64,000 bases of DNA from Kribbella amoyensis (GCF_007828865.1 NZ_VIVK01000001.1:558001-622000), one strand, 5' to 3'. Counted from the first letter of the stretch, positions 29,363-39,094 are shown. Notes: generated by a model from the sequence alone, not told the origin. Program-made: numbers and translations.

Positions 29363-30651
29363 TTGCCGGTCACCGGTCCGAGGATGAGGGCTTTCCAGGA
29401 GTCCGAGCCGAGGTAGTCGGCCTGGCCGCCGGTGGAGCCGAGCACCAGCTCGGGCATCCCGCCGGTGCCGCCGGCCGCGCCGGTGTCCGGGTCGTAGCCG
29501 ACGCCGTACCCGACCCGGTTCGCGTCGCTGCGCGAGGACGGGCTCGGCTTGTTCTGCGCGCCGCGGACGTTCACGCCCGACCCGGGCGCCGCCGTACAGG
29601 CCGCCTTGGTGTTCGCATTCTTGTCGGTGGTGTCCTGCGGGACCCGGGTGTCGGTGCCCTTGTACCCGGCCCGGCAGGCGGGCGGGCTGACGCCGAGGAC
29701 GAGGCCGAAGTGGGCGTCGTAGTGCCCGGTGCCCTTGTCCTTGGCCGGGACGATGTACCCGCCCATCACGACCGCCGGGTACACCACCATCAGCTGCTCG
29801 ACGGCGTCCAGCCGGACCGTGGTCATCTCGTTCACCGTGAGCAGGTTACCGAGCAGCACCGCGATGTCGGCCCGGTTCTCCGAGATCAGTCCGGACAGCT
29901 GCTCCGAGGCGCCGGAACCCTGGTCGATCACCTTGCGCAGGTCCGCGTCCGAGCCGACCAGCGTGTCGGACAGCAGGGCCAGGTTCTTCGCCCAGGTCCG
30001 GATCGCGTCGCCGCTGCCCACCTGGGTGGCGAGCACGGTGTTGCCGTCGTTGATCAGCTTGATCGTCTGGGCGACGTTGGCGTCCGCGTCGCTGATCAGC
30101 AGACCGGAGCTGTCGATGATCTTCTGCAGGTCGCCGCCCTTGCCGCGGAGCGCGTCGCCGAGCTCCTTGACCGTGGTCCGCAGGCTGTCCTTGTCGACCG
30201 AGTTCACCAGCTGGTCGAGGTTGAGCAGCAGCTCGGTGGTGTCGATCGGTACCGCGGTGTCGGCCCGGGCGATGGTGGAGTTGTCCTTCAGGTACGGCCC
30301 CTCGTCGCGGCGCGGCTGCAGGTCGACGTACTGCTCGCCGATCGCGGACCGGTTCGCGACCACGGCGACCAGGTCGTTCGGGACCTTCACGTTCTTCTCG
30401 ATGTCCAGGTCGACCTCGACGCCGTCGTCGAGCAGCTTCAGCTCGCCGACCCGGCCGACCGGCTGGCCGCGGTACGTCACCTCGGCGCCGGAGAAGATGC
30501 CGCCGGACTCGGCGAAGCTGGCCCGCACGGTGTAGTCGTCGTCGAAGAACAGCTGGTCGACCTGGGCGTACTTGCCGCCGACGTAGGCGATCCCGACGAC
30601 GGTGATCAGCAGGAACACCATCAGCTGGATCCGGACCGTTCTGGTGATCAC
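29359..30651 (-). CDS. mceF: MCE family protein F
   Basis: This 430-residue protein has an N-terminal anchor helix (IQLMVFLLITVVGIAYVG) and an MlaD/MCE domain at about residues 38-115 (YTVRASFAESGGIFSGAEVT, GVEVDLDIEKNVKVP). A long alpha-helical region and a Pro/Ser/Gly-rich C-terminus follow. MCE proteins form a hexameric tunnel that carries lipids from the cell surface to the YrbE permease. The GTG start overlaps the mceE TGA. The C-terminal tail contains spaced cysteines (PPACRAGYKG, TKAACTAAPG). Confidence 0.93.
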   Translation of the reverse strand: MITRTVRIQLMVFLLITVVGIAYVGGKYAQVDQLFFDDDYTVRASFAESGGIFSGAEVTYRGQPVGRVGELKLLDDGVEVDLDIEKNVKVPNDLVAVVANRSAIGEQYVDLQPRRDEGPYLKDNSTIARADTAVPIDTTELLLNLDQLVNSVDKDSLRTTVKELGDALRGKGGDLQKIIDSSGLLISDADANVAQTIKLINDGNTVLATQVGSGDAIRTWAKNLALLSDTLVGSDADLRKVIDQGSGASEQLSGLISENRADIAVLLGNLLTVNEMTTVRLDAVEQLMVVYPAVVMGGYIVPAKDKGTGHYDAHFGLVLGVSPPACRAGYKGTDTRVPQDTTDKNANTKAACTAAPGSGVNVRGAQNKPSPSSRSDANRVGYGVGYDPDTGAAGGTGGMPELVLGSTGGQADYLGSDSWKALILGPVTGK

Positions 30652-31883
30652 TTGGCCACCCCCGGCATCAGCACCTTCGCCAGTTCCGGGTCGAAGCCGG
30701 ACCGGTTCAGCGTGGGCGTACAGACGGGCAGGCCGAGCCCGGTGACACAGCTGGTCGCCGTCCCCGTCGGCAGCGGCAGCGGCGGCAGTCCGGAACTCTG
30801 CGGGAACTGCGGGGTGTTGTGCAGCGGCAGGCTGATCTTCCCGGTCGGCAGCGCCGTCGGGCCGACCGTCGGCAGGTTCAGCTTGAGCAGACCCTGCAGC
30901 GCCTTCTGGGTGTTCACGTCGAGGGTGATGTTCAGGTTGGTGAAGTCACCCTGGACGGCGTCCGCGGCGGCGTCCGGGAACGGGTACGTGAGCAGCAACT
31001 CGAGCGACTTCGGCAGGTTCTCCCCCGCCTCGGCCAGCTTGGTCAGCACCGGGTAGAGCGACTGCAGGTTGGCCACCAGGTCCTTCTGCGAGGCGGTGAT
31101 CACCCGGGTCGCGGTGTTGCCGAGCTTGGCCAGCGCCTGCAGCGTCTTCACCAGGGCGGCGCGCTGCTTGTCCAGGGTGGAGATCGACTTCGGCAGCGAG
31201 TCGATCGCGGTCGCCAGCGTGGTCTTCTGCGCGTTGAGCTTCTTCGCCAGCGCGTCGACGGCCTTGATCGCCTCGACGATCCGCTGCTTGTTCGCGTCCA
31301 GCGTGCCGACGAAGGTGTTCAGCTGGGTGAGCACGCTGCGGATGGCCGGCTCGTTGCCGGTCAGGGCCTTGTTCAGCTCCTGGGTGATGATCTGCAACTG
31401 GGCCACGCCGCCGCCGTTGAGCAGCAACGACAACGCCGCCAGCACTTCCTCGACCTCGACGTTGCTGGTGGTCCGCGAGAGCGGGATCAGCTCGCCGTTG
31501 TCCAGCTTGCCGTGCGGCTTCTCGCTCCCGGTCGGGGGTGCCAGCGAGACGAACTTCTCGCCGAGCAGGCTGGTCTGCCGGATCGTCGCCCGGGCGTTGT
31601 CGGGCAGGTCCACGCTCTTCGGCAGCCGGAGCCGGACCTTGGCGGTGAACCCTTCCAGCCAGACCTTCTCGACCGTGCCGACGGTGACGTCGTCGACCTT
31701 GACCGAGGACTTCGGCACCAGGTCGAGTACGTCGGTGAACTCGGCCGTCACGGTGTACGACGGGCCCTTGATCTTCGCGCCGCCCGGCAGCGGCAGGGAG
31801 TACACGCTGAAGTCGCAGCCGGCCACGAAGGTGGCCGTCGCTACCACGCCCGCGACCACGGCGGTCCGGCGGAAGCGGTTCAT
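30648..31883 (-). CDS. mceE: MCE family lipoprotein E
   Basis: The 411-residue protein starts at ATG 31883 with GGAGGTG upstream. It carries a lipoprotein signal: a hydrophobic stretch ending TFVAGC, with Cys23 as the lipid-attachment site. The MCE domain follows at about residues 40-120 (YTVTAEFTDVLDLVPKSSVK). The open frame extends far upstream into mceD, but the lipobox and the ATGA overlap with the mceD stop decide this start. Lipoprotein status is the usual mark of the fifth mce gene. Confidence 0.94.
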   Translation of the reverse strand: MNRFRRTAVVAGVVATATFVAGCDFSVYSLPLPGGAKIKGPSYTVTAEFTDVLDLVPKSSVKVDDVTVGTVEKVWLEGFTAKVRLRLPKSVDLPDNARATIRQTSLLGEKFVSLAPPTGSEKPHGKLDNGELIPLSRTTSNVEVEEVLAALSLLLNGGGVAQLQIITQELNKALTGNEPAIRSVLTQLNTFVGTLDANKQRIVEAIKAVDALAKKLNAQKTTLATAIDSLPKSISTLDKQRAALVKTLQALAKLGNTATRVITASQKDLVANLQSLYPVLTKLAEAGENLPKSLELLLTYPFPDAAADAVQGDFTNLNITLDVNTQKALQGLLKLNLPTVGPTALPTGKISLPLHNTPQFPQSSGLPPLPLPTGTATSCVTGLGLPVCTPTLNRSGFDPELAKVLMPGVAK

Positions 31884-33079
31884 CGGGCACCTCCGGGGAC
31901 CAGGCCGCCGAGGGTGTCGTCGACGGGATCCGGGCTGGGCAGCTTGGGTTCCGGCGCCGGGGCCCACGGCGTACCGGCCGGGCCGCCCGATCCGGTCAGC
32001 GAACCGGTGAGCTGGCTCAGCAGCGGCAGCTTCGGCAGGGCGTCGAGGACGGGCCGCAACGCCGAGCAGGTGGACAGCGGCTGGTTCGCCTGCAGCAGCA
32101 GCGAGCAGATGAAGTCGGCCGGGTCGTCCAGCTGGGCCAGGTTGATCCGCTGGTCGAGGGTGCCGTACTGCGGGTTGTAGACGCGGGCCAGGTTGCCCAG
32201 GCCGAGCGGCGCGGTGTCGATGATCTCGGCCAGCGCGGCCTTCTCCTTGACCAGGAGCTGGGAGATGTCGGTCGCCCCGGACACCGTGGTCCGGACCAGC
32301 GCGCGGTTGTCCTTGACGAACGTGGCGACCTCGCCGAGCGCGGTGGCCAGCAGGTTCAGTGCGGCGGCCAGGTCCTTGCGTTCCCCGGCCAGCGTCGCCG
32401 AGGTGGCGGCGAAGTTGCTGTTGAACTGCTTGACCAGCTGGTCGTTCGCGGCCAGCGCGGACACGAACGTCTGCAGCTGCCGGACCGTGCTGAACAGGCT
32501 CTTCGAGTTGCCCGACAACGTCTGGGTCAGCTTCGACACGTCGGTGATGGTCTGGTTCAGCTTGGCGCCCTGGCCGTTCAGGTTCGCGGCCGAGACGTCC
32601 AGCAACCGCGACAACGCGCCCTGGTCGTTGGCGCCCTTCGGGCCGAGCGCGACGGACAGGTCGTTCAGGCTCTGGTAGATCTGGTCCAGCTCCAGCGGGA
32701 CCGCGGTCCGGTCCAGCGGGATCTCGGCGCCGTCGGCCATCACGTCGCCCTTGGCGTACGCCGGGGTCAGCTGGATGTACCGGTCGGCGACGATCGACGG
32801 CGACGCGATCACCGCCTTGGCGTTGGCCGGCACCTTGTGCTTGGCCTCCCACCAGAATTTCACCCGGACCGCGCGACCGGCCGGCGTGACGCTCTCGATC
32901 TCGCCGACCTTGATGCCGAGGATCCGGACGTCGGAGCCGGGGTACACGCTGACCGCGCGCGGGAAGTACGCGGTCGCGCTGACGCGTTCGGGGTTGGGCC
33001 AGAGCGTGACCACACTGACGGCGAGGACCACCAGGACCACGCCGACCGCGATCAGCCGGGACACCGAGGCGAGCTTCAT
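31880..33079 (-). CDS. mceD: MCE family protein D
   Basis: The 399-residue protein begins MKLASVSRLIAVGVVLVVLA (anchor helix) and has an MCE domain near residues 35-115 (VSATAYFPRAVSVYPGSDVR, KVGEIESVTPAG). A long helical region follows, then a Pro-rich end. Two cysteines near the C-terminus (DFICSLLL, STCSAL) may be paired. The open frame continues upstream, but ATG 33079 overlaps the mceC TGA by 4 nt and gives the family N-terminus. Confidence 0.93.
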   Translation of the reverse strand: MKLASVSRLIAVGVVLVVLAVSVVTLWPNPERVSATAYFPRAVSVYPGSDVRILGIKVGEIESVTPAGRAVRVKFWWEAKHKVPANAKAVIASPSIVADRYIQLTPAYAKGDVMADGAEIPLDRTAVPLELDQIYQSLNDLSVALGPKGANDQGALSRLLDVSAANLNGQGAKLNQTITDVSKLTQTLSGNSKSLFSTVRQLQTFVSALAANDQLVKQFNSNFAATSATLAGERKDLAAALNLLATALGEVATFVKDNRALVRTTVSGATDISQLLVKEKAALAEIIDTAPLGLGNLARVYNPQYGTLDQRINLAQLDDPADFICSLLLQANQPLSTCSALRPVLDALPKLPLLSQLTGSLTGSGGPAGTPWAPAPEPKLPSPDPVDDTLGGLVPGGAR

Positions 33080-34092
33080 CGGCCGGTCCCTCCCAGCAGC
33101 GGGGGCAGCCCGGGGATCGGGACCTGCGGCAACGGGATCTCCGGGACGGGGACCAGGTTCTGCACGTAGGTGTCGAACCACGGCCCGGTCCCGAGCGTGT
33201 TGGTGAACACCCGCGCGTACGGCGCGAGGCCGCGGATGCTGGCGTCCAGGGCGGTCTGGTTCTTCAGCAGGACCGCGAGCACCGCGTTCACCTTCTGCAG
33301 GGTGGGCTGCAGATCCTTGCGGTTCTCCCGGACCAGCGCGGTCACCTGGGCGGACAGCTTCTGCGTCGAGACCAGCAGCTGGTGGATCAGGGCTCGCCGG
33401 GCCTGCACCGCCTGGAACACGGTGTTGCCGTCCTTGAGCAGCTTGACCAGCTCCTGGTTCCGGTCGGCGAGGACCTTGGTGACCGTGTCGGAGTGCTGGA
33501 GCAGCTTCTTCAGCTCCTCGTCCCGCTTGGCCACGCTGCGGGACAACCGGGACAGCCCGGTGAGCGACGCCTGCACCTCGTCCGGGGTGTTCTTGAACGT
33601 GCTCGACAGCGTGTCCAGGGCGCGGGCCAGCTGGGCGGTGTCGATCCGCTCGGTGGTGTTGGCGAGATCGGTGAACGCGTCGACCACGTCGTACGCCGAG
33701 ACCGTGCGGTCCAGCGGGATCTCGGAACCCGCCTTCAGCGATCCCTCGCCGGCCGGGTTGAGCTTGAGGTACTTCTGCCCGAGCAGGGTCTTGATCTTCA
33801 TCTCGGCACCGGTCCGGTCGCCCAGCTTGACGCCGCGGTCGACGACGAAGTCCACCCGGACGTGGGTGCCCTCCAGCTCGACCGCGCGGACCTGGCCGAC
33901 CCGGACGCCGGCGATCCGGATCTCGTCGTTCGGCTTCAGCCCGCCGGCCTCGGAGAACTGCGCCGAGTACTTCGTGCCGCCGCCGATCAACGGCAGGTCC
34001 TGCGCCTTGAACGCGGCCAGCATGATCAACCCCAGCACCGTCAGCCCGACCACCCCGATGGTCAGCTGGTTCTGCTCCCGGAAGGGCTTCAC
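33076..34092 (-). CDS. mceC: MCE family protein C
   Basis: The 338-residue protein has the anchor QLTIGVVGLTVLGLIMLAAF and an MCE domain (KYSAQFSEAGGLKPNDEIRI, RVGQVRAVELEGTHVRVDF). A helical tunnel region and a Pro-rich tail follow. I place the start at GTG 34092, which overlaps the mceB stop (GTGA) like the other genes of the operon. An in-frame GTG 12 nt upstream (34104) is possible. Confidence 0.92.
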   Translation of the reverse strand: MKPFREQNQLTIGVVGLTVLGLIMLAAFKAQDLPLIGGGTKYSAQFSEAGGLKPNDEIRIAGVRVGQVRAVELEGTHVRVDFVVDRGVKLGDRTGAEMKIKTLLGQKYLKLNPAGEGSLKAGSEIPLDRTVSAYDVVDAFTDLANTTERIDTAQLARALDTLSSTFKNTPDEVQASLTGLSRLSRSVAKRDEELKKLLQHSDTVTKVLADRNQELVKLLKDGNTVFQAVQARRALIHQLLVSTQKLSAQVTALVRENRKDLQPTLQKVNAVLAVLLKNQTALDASIRGLAPYARVFTNTLGTGPWFDTYVQNLVPVPEIPLPQVPIPGLPPLLGGTGR

Positions 34093-35123
34093 CGTTCCTT
34101 GCACCTCGCCGAGTTGTTGTCGTAACTCACCGGCACCCTCGTACCGAGCGGGAGGGTGACGTTGCCGTCGAAGCCGCACAGGTAGAAGTTGAACCAGGAG
34201 CCGTACGACGCGGTCCGGGTCATCGTGTTGAGCTTGCCGGGCATGTTCTGCAGGGTCTTCACCCAGATCCCCTGGGTCTCGTCCAGCGTGGTGGCCACCT
34301 GGCGGAGCCGGTCCAGGTCCGCCTTCAGCGGGACCCGGGTCTGCTGCAGCAGGCCGGCCGTCTTGGTGTTCAGCGAGTTGATCGAGCCGAGCGAGCCGAG
34401 GATCGGGTTGATGTCCTTGCTCAGTCCGGTGATGAACCTCTGCAGGTTCACCAGCAGGGTGGAGAAGTTCTGCTGGCGTTGCGAGACGATCTGCAGCGTC
34501 GAGGTCAGGTTGGTGATCAGGTCGCCGATCACCTGGTCGGCGTCGGCCAGTGTGGTGGTCAGCGACGCGGTCCGGGCCAGCAGGCTCTCGATCGTGCCGC
34601 CCTCGCCCTGCAGCACCTTGATCACCTCGAAGGCGAACTGGTTCACGTCGGCCGGGGTGAGCGCGGTGAACAACGGCTTGAACCCGTTGAACAGCACCGA
34701 CAGGTCCAGGGCCGGCTGGGTCCGGTCCTTGTCGATGACGTCGTTCTTCTGCATCCGCTCGCCGCCGCCGACGCCCTCGGTGAGCGCGATGTACCGGTTG
34801 CCGACCAGGTTGCGGTACCGCAGGGTGGCGCGGGTCGAGGTGTCGAGCACCTGGTCGGAGTCGACCTTGAAGGTCACCAGCGCCAGCGTGTCCTGGTACA
34901 GCTCGATCTTGTCCACCTGGCCGACCCGGACCCCGGCGATCCGGATGTCGTCGCCCTGGTTCAGCCCGACCGCGTCGGTGAAGACGGCCTTGTACTTGGT
35001 GGTCGGCGTGAAGCTCAGGTTCCCGATCGTGACCGCCAGCAACGCGGTCGCGACCGTGGTCACGACGACGAAGATCGCCAGCCGCACGGTGTCGAACGAG
35101 GTCTTCCGGTCCAGCAGCTTCAT
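34089..35123 (-). CDS. mceB: MCE family protein B
   Basis: The 344-residue protein has an N-terminal anchor (VRLAIFVVVTTVATALLAVT) and an MCE domain at about residues 38-115 (YKAVFTDAVGLNQGDDIRI, RVGQVDKIELYQDTLALV). A long coiled region and a short C-terminal domain with two cysteines (FYLCGFDG, SARCKER) follow. It is coupled to mceA by a 4-nt overlap. Confidence 0.93.
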   Translation of the reverse strand: MKLLDRKTSFDTVRLAIFVVVTTVATALLAVTIGNLSFTPTTKYKAVFTDAVGLNQGDDIRIAGVRVGQVDKIELYQDTLALVTFKVDSDQVLDTSTRATLRYRNLVGNRYIALTEGVGGGERMQKNDVIDKDRTQPALDLSVLFNGFKPLFTALTPADVNQFAFEVIKVLQGEGGTIESLLARTASLTTTLADADQVIGDLITNLTSTLQIVSQRQQNFSTLLVNLQRFITGLSKDINPILGSLGSINSLNTKTAGLLQQTRVPLKADLDRLRQVATTLDETQGIWVKTLQNMPGKLNTMTRTASYGSWFNFYLCGFDGNVTLPLGTRVPVSYDNNSARCKER

Positions 35124-36436
35124 CGAAGATTCACCTGGCCTCCGCGGAGCAGGGGGCCCACCATCAGGGTGGTCAGGTCGGGGACTTCACCGGCCGCGAC
35201 ACCCATTACGGGGCCGACGACCGAGTCGACCACCTGCTGCTCGGCCGGGCCGCCGGCGCTGCCCGCGTCGACACCGGCACCCGGGGCGACGCGGTTGAGC
35301 TGCAGGTTCAGCGGGAAGCGCTCGTTCTTGTTGTGGTCGCCGATCACGCCGTCCTCGCCGGTGATGTACGGGGCCGGGTTGTCCTGGGTGTACGGACCCG
35401 GCTTCGCGCCCGGGTGGCTGTAGTTCTTGCCGACACAGGTGGGGCCGCGCTTGTCCAGGTACTTGGGCAGCTCGTTCGGCTGGTACGGCGTCGGCTGGTT
35501 GGTGATCAGCTCGAGGTTGATGTTCAGGGCGCCGCCGCGGAAGGTGTCGTTCAGGATCGGCGCGGTGTCGGTGAGCACCTTGAGGAAGCAGGGGAACTCC
35601 GGCGAGTACCGCTCCAGCAGGTCCAGGATCGGCCGGGTCACCTCGCCGAGCCGGATCACCCGGTCCTCGTTCTCGCGGAGGAACCCGTCCGCCGTGCCCG
35701 ACAGCGCCGACACGTCGGTGAAGAACTTCTGCAGCTGCTGCTCCTTCTCCACCACCGTGTTGCCGGTGACGGTCAGGTTGCGCAGCGCGCGGGCCAGGTC
35801 GGGCGTGACGTCGCCGTACAACTGGGAGACCTGGGTCAGCTTGGTCAGCGCGGCGACCAGCTTCGGCACGCTCGGGTTCAGCTTCTTCAGATACGCGTCC
35901 AGCTGGGTCAGTGTCTGGGCGATCTCGGTGCCGCGGCCCTCGAGCGCGGTGGCCAGCGTGTTCAGGGTCGCGTTCAGGTCGGCCGGGTCGACCGCCTGCA
36001 GCAACGGCAGCGCGTCGTTCAGGACCTTCTCGATCTCGATCCCGACGGCCGTCTTGTCGCGCGAGATCACGTCGCCGCCCTTGATGTGCCGGCCGGCCTG
36101 ACCCGTCGGCGGCACCAGCGCGACGTACTTCTCGCCGAACAGCGTCTTCGGCAGGATCCGGGCGCTGACCGTACTGGCGATCTGGCTGACCTGGTCCGGC
36201 TTCAGCGCCAGCTCGACCGTCGCCTCGTCGCCGTCGGTACTCACCTCGCGGACCTCGCCGACGATGATGCCGCGCAGCTTCACGTCGGCGTGCCGGTTCA
36301 GCTGCAGGCCGATGTGGCTGGTCTTCAGCTGGACCGTCACCGTCTCGGTGAAGACCTTGGCGTAGAACGCGTAGGTCAGCCAGAGCAGGAAACACAGCAC
36401 GCCGATGAAGGCGACTCCGAGCACACGTCTGGTCAT
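35120..36436 (-). CDS. mceA: MCE family protein A
   Basis: The 438-residue protein begins MTRRVLGVAFIGVLCFLLWL, a membrane anchor, followed by the MCE domain (QLKTSHIGLQLNRHADVKLR, GIIVGEVREVSTDGDEATVE). The helical region carries many heptad-like repeats, and the C-terminal third is Pro/Asn-rich. It is the first of six mce genes and lies 4 nt after the second yrbE gene, so it should enter the same hexamer. Confidence 0.94.
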   Translation of the reverse strand: MTRRVLGVAFIGVLCFLLWLTYAFYAKVFTETVTVQLKTSHIGLQLNRHADVKLRGIIVGEVREVSTDGDEATVELALKPDQVSQIASTVSARILPKTLFGEKYVALVPPTGQAGRHIKGGDVISRDKTAVGIEIEKVLNDALPLLQAVDPADLNATLNTLATALEGRGTEIAQTLTQLDAYLKKLNPSVPKLVAALTKLTQVSQLYGDVTPDLARALRNLTVTGNTVVEKEQQLQKFFTDVSALSGTADGFLRENEDRVIRLGEVTRPILDLLERYSPEFPCFLKVLTDTAPILNDTFRGGALNINLELITNQPTPYQPNELPKYLDKRGPTCVGKNYSHPGAKPGPYTQDNPAPYITGEDGVIGDHNKNERFPLNLQLNRVAPGAGVDAGSAGGPAEQQVVDSVVGPVMGVAAGEVPDLTTLMVGPLLRGGQVNLR

Positions 36437-36440
36437 CAGC

Positions 36441-37271
36441 TCATCCCGCCAGCCGGACGGTCGTGGTCGTACCCCAGATCGCCATCGACAGCAGCAGGTC
36501 GACGACGTTGATCACCACGATCGAGGTCCGGACCGCGCGGCCGACGGCGACGCCGACCCCCGCCGGACCACCGGTCGCGTGGTAGCCGTGGTAGCAGTGC
36601 ACGAGGATCACCAGCACCGCGAACACCAGCACCTTGCCGAAGGACCACAGCACGTCCCCCGGTGGCAGGAACAGATGGAAGTAATGGTCGTACGTCCCGG
36701 TGCTCTGGCCGTAGAACGTGGTCACGGTCAGCCGGGTGGCGAAGTACGACGAGAGCAGGCCGACGACGTACAACGGGACCACCGCGATCAGGCCGGCGAT
36801 GATCCGGGTGGTGACCAGGAACGGCAGCGACGGGATCGCCATCACCTCGAGGGCGTCGATCTCCTCGCTGATCCGCATCGCGCCGAGCTGGGCGGTGAAG
36901 CCGCAGCCGACCGTCGCGGCGAGCGCGATCCCGGCGATCAGCGGGCCGATCTCGCGGGTGTTGATGTACGCGCTGACGAAGCCGGCGAACGCGGAGGTAC
37001 CGATCTGGTTCAGCGCCGAGTACCCCTGCAGGCCGACCTCGGTGCCGGTGAAGAAGGCCAGGAAGGTGATCACGCCGACGGTGCCGCCGATCACCGCGAG
37101 CGCGCCGGTGCCCAGGGTGACCTCGGCGAGCAGCCGGAGGATCTCCTTGCGGTACCGGGTGACCGACTTGCCCGACCAGGCCAGCGCCTTCAGGTAGAAG
37201 GTCAGCTGCTCGCCGAGCCGGTCCAGCGAGTTCAGCGGCTTCTTCACCAGGGTGTCCATCAGGGCCGACAC
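36441..37271 (-). CDS. yrbEB: YrbE/MlaE-family permease B
   Basis: The 276-residue membrane protein is a MlaE-type permease with about five to six hydrophobic segments. It has the conserved cytoplasmic signature RISEEIDALEVMAIPSLPF, the coupling region for the Mkl ATPase. The GTG start follows the yrbEA stop by one nucleotide. With the neighbouring permease it forms the transmembrane part of the importer. Confidence 0.94.
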   Translation of the reverse strand: MSALMDTLVKKPLNSLDRLGEQLTFYLKALAWSGKSVTRYRKEILRLLAEVTLGTGALAVIGGTVGVITFLAFFTGTEVGLQGYSALNQIGTSAFAGFVSAYINTREIGPLIAGIALAATVGCGFTAQLGAMRISEEIDALEVMAIPSLPFLVTTRIIAGLIAVVPLYVVGLLSSYFATRLTVTTFYGQSTGTYDHYFHLFLPPGDVLWSFGKVLVFAVLVILVHCYHGYHATGGPAGVGVAVGRAVRTSIVVINVVDLLLSMAIWGTTTTVRLAG

Positions 37272-37272
37272 G

Positions 37273-38046
37273 TCAGGCCCCCTTCGGCGGGACGAGCTGG
37301 AAGTAGATCGCCGTCATCGCGAAGTTCGCGACGAACAGCAGCATGAAGGTGATCACCACGGACTGGTTCACCGCGTCGCCGACGCCCTTCGGCCCGCCAC
37401 CGGCGTTGACACCCTTGTACGACGCGACCACGGCGGCGATGAACCCGAAGACGAGCGCCTTCGCCTGGCCCTGCCACAGGTCGGGCAGGTGCGCGAGCGC
37501 GGTGAACGAGGCCAGGTAACTGCCCGGGGTGCCGTCCTGCAGGACCACGTTGAAGACGTAGCCGCCCATCACGCCGACGACGCTGACGAAGCCGTTCAGG
37601 AAGAACGCGACCAGCATCGTGGCCAGCACCCGCGGGACCACCAGGCGCTGGATCGGGTCGATGCCGAGCACCATCATCGCGTCCAGTTCCTCGCGGATCT
37701 TCCGGGCGCCGAGGTCCGCGCAGATGGCGGAGCCGCCGGCCCCGGCGATCAGCAGCGCGGTCGCGATCGGCGACGCCTCCCGGACCACGGCCAGCACGGC
37801 CGCCGACCCGGTGAACGCCTGCGCGCCGAACTGCTTGATCAGGCCGCCGACCTGGAGCGCGATGACGGCGCCGAACGGGATCGCGACCAGCGCGGTCGGG
37901 ATGATCGTCACGCTGGCCACGAACCAGGCCTGCTGGAGGAACTCGCGCAGCTGGAACGGCCGCCGCACGGAGGCGCGGGCGGTGTCGAGGGCGAAGGAGA
38001 ACAGAGAGCCGGCGTGTTTCAGCGGGGCGGTCGCGGAAACCGTCAC
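37273..38046 (-). CDS. yrbEA: YrbE/MlaE-family permease A
   Basis: The 257-residue permease has the MlaE signature KIREELDAMMVLGIDPIQRL and the hydrophobic pattern of the family. The open frame begins at 38109, but GTG 38046 overlaps the mkl stop (GTGA) and gives the natural start VTVSATAPLKHAG. It pairs with YrbEB as the inner-membrane channel. Confidence 0.94.
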   Translation of the reverse strand: MTVSATAPLKHAGSLFSFALDTARASVRRPFQLREFLQQAWFVASVTIIPTALVAIPFGAVIALQVGGLIKQFGAQAFTGSAAVLAVVREASPIATALLIAGAGGSAICADLGARKIREELDAMMVLGIDPIQRLVVPRVLATMLVAFFLNGFVSVVGVMGGYVFNVVLQDGTPGSYLASFTALAHLPDLWQGQAKALVFGFIAAVVASYKGVNAGGGPKGVGDAVNQSVVITFMLLFVANFAMTAIYFQLVPPKGA

Positions 38047-38990
38047 GTGGCCCCCACGACGTCGGAGGCGAACGAACCGGGGGGCGGGGTGACGCCGTTG
38101 TCCCGGCACCAGGCGCCGGGGTCGCGCTGGGTCGGCCGGATCATCCCGCTGCTCGGCAATTGCTGGAGCGGGATCGGCGGCAGCGGCGGCAGCTCCTGGT
38201 CGGCCTCCCGGGCCAGCTCGTCGGCGTCCTTCTCCTCGGACATGCCGATCGGGCCGACCCGCTGCGCGTTCAGGAACTGCCGGACCACCGGCTCCTCGCT
38301 GGACAGCAGCATCTCCCGCGGGCCGAACATCGCCAGGTGCCGGTGGTACAGCAGGCCGATGTTGTCCGGCACGGTGCGCGCGGTGTTGATGTCGTGGGTG
38401 ACGATCAGGCAGGTCGCCTGGGTCATCTCGTTCAGGTCGATGATGAGCTGGTTCAGGAACGCGGTCCGGACCGGGTCGAGACCGGAGTCGGGCTCGTCGA
38501 AGAGCAGGATCTCCGGTTCCAGTACCAGCGCGCGGGCCAGCCCGGCCCGCTTCCGCATCCCGCCGGAGATCTCGCCCGGCAGCTTCTTCTCCGCACCGAC
38601 GAGACCGACCATCTCCATCTTCTCCATCACGATGGAGCGGATCTCGGACTCGGACTTGCGGGTGTGCTCGCGGAGCGGGAAGGCGACGTTGTCGTAGAGG
38701 TTCATCGAGCCGAACATCGCGCCGTCCTGGAACAGCACACCGAACAGCTTGCGCACCTCGTAGAGCTGCCGCTCCGAACAGGTGGCGATGTCGGTGCCCT
38801 CGATGTGGACGTGACCGCGGTCCGGTTTGAGCAGCCCGATCAGCGTCTTGAGGAAGACGGACTTGCCGGTACCGGACGGGCCGAGCATCACGCAGATCTC
38901 GCCGGCCGGCAGCGTCAGGGACACGTCACCCCAGATGAGCTGCTTGCCGAAGGACTTGGTGAGTCCCTCGACGCGGACTTCTACGCCCAC
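38043..38990 (-). CDS. mkl: Mce transporter ATPase (Mkl/MceG)
   Basis: The 315-residue ABC ATPase energises the Mce importer. It shows Walker A GPSGTGKS, signature ISGGMRKRAGLARAL, Walker B ILLFDEPDSGLDP and the H-loop VTHDI. A C-terminal extension of about 70 residues, Pro/Asp/Glu-rich, is typical of Mkl proteins. I place the start at GTG 38990, five nucleotides after AGGAGG; an ATG at 39017 is open but has weaker spacing. It is the first gene of the operon. In mycobacteria a single MceG serves several mce loci. Confidence 0.94.
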   Translation of the reverse strand: MGVEVRVEGLTKSFGKQLIWGDVSLTLPAGEICVMLGPSGTGKSVFLKTLIGLLKPDRGHVHIEGTDIATCSERQLYEVRKLFGVLFQDGAMFGSMNLYDNVAFPLREHTRKSESEIRSIVMEKMEMVGLVGAEKKLPGEISGGMRKRAGLARALVLEPEILLFDEPDSGLDPVRTAFLNQLIIDLNEMTQATCLIVTHDINTARTVPDNIGLLYHRHLAMFGPREMLLSSEEPVVRQFLNAQRVGPIGMSEEKDADELAREADQELPPLPPIPLQQLPSSGMIRPTQRDPGAWCRDNGVTPPPGSFASDVVGAT

Positions 38991-39094
38991 CTGGCCCTCC
39001 TCATCGGCCTGCCTCACGGGTCTTGTCGTACAGCCCCGACCGACGACACGTCATCAGTCCAACGAGGGCGCGGTGCCCTAGGTTACGCACGAGT

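Noticed and set aside
30819-32180. Gln/Arg/Leu-rich plus-strand frames opposite the mce genes
   Set aside because: They are shadow frames of mceE and mceD without family features.
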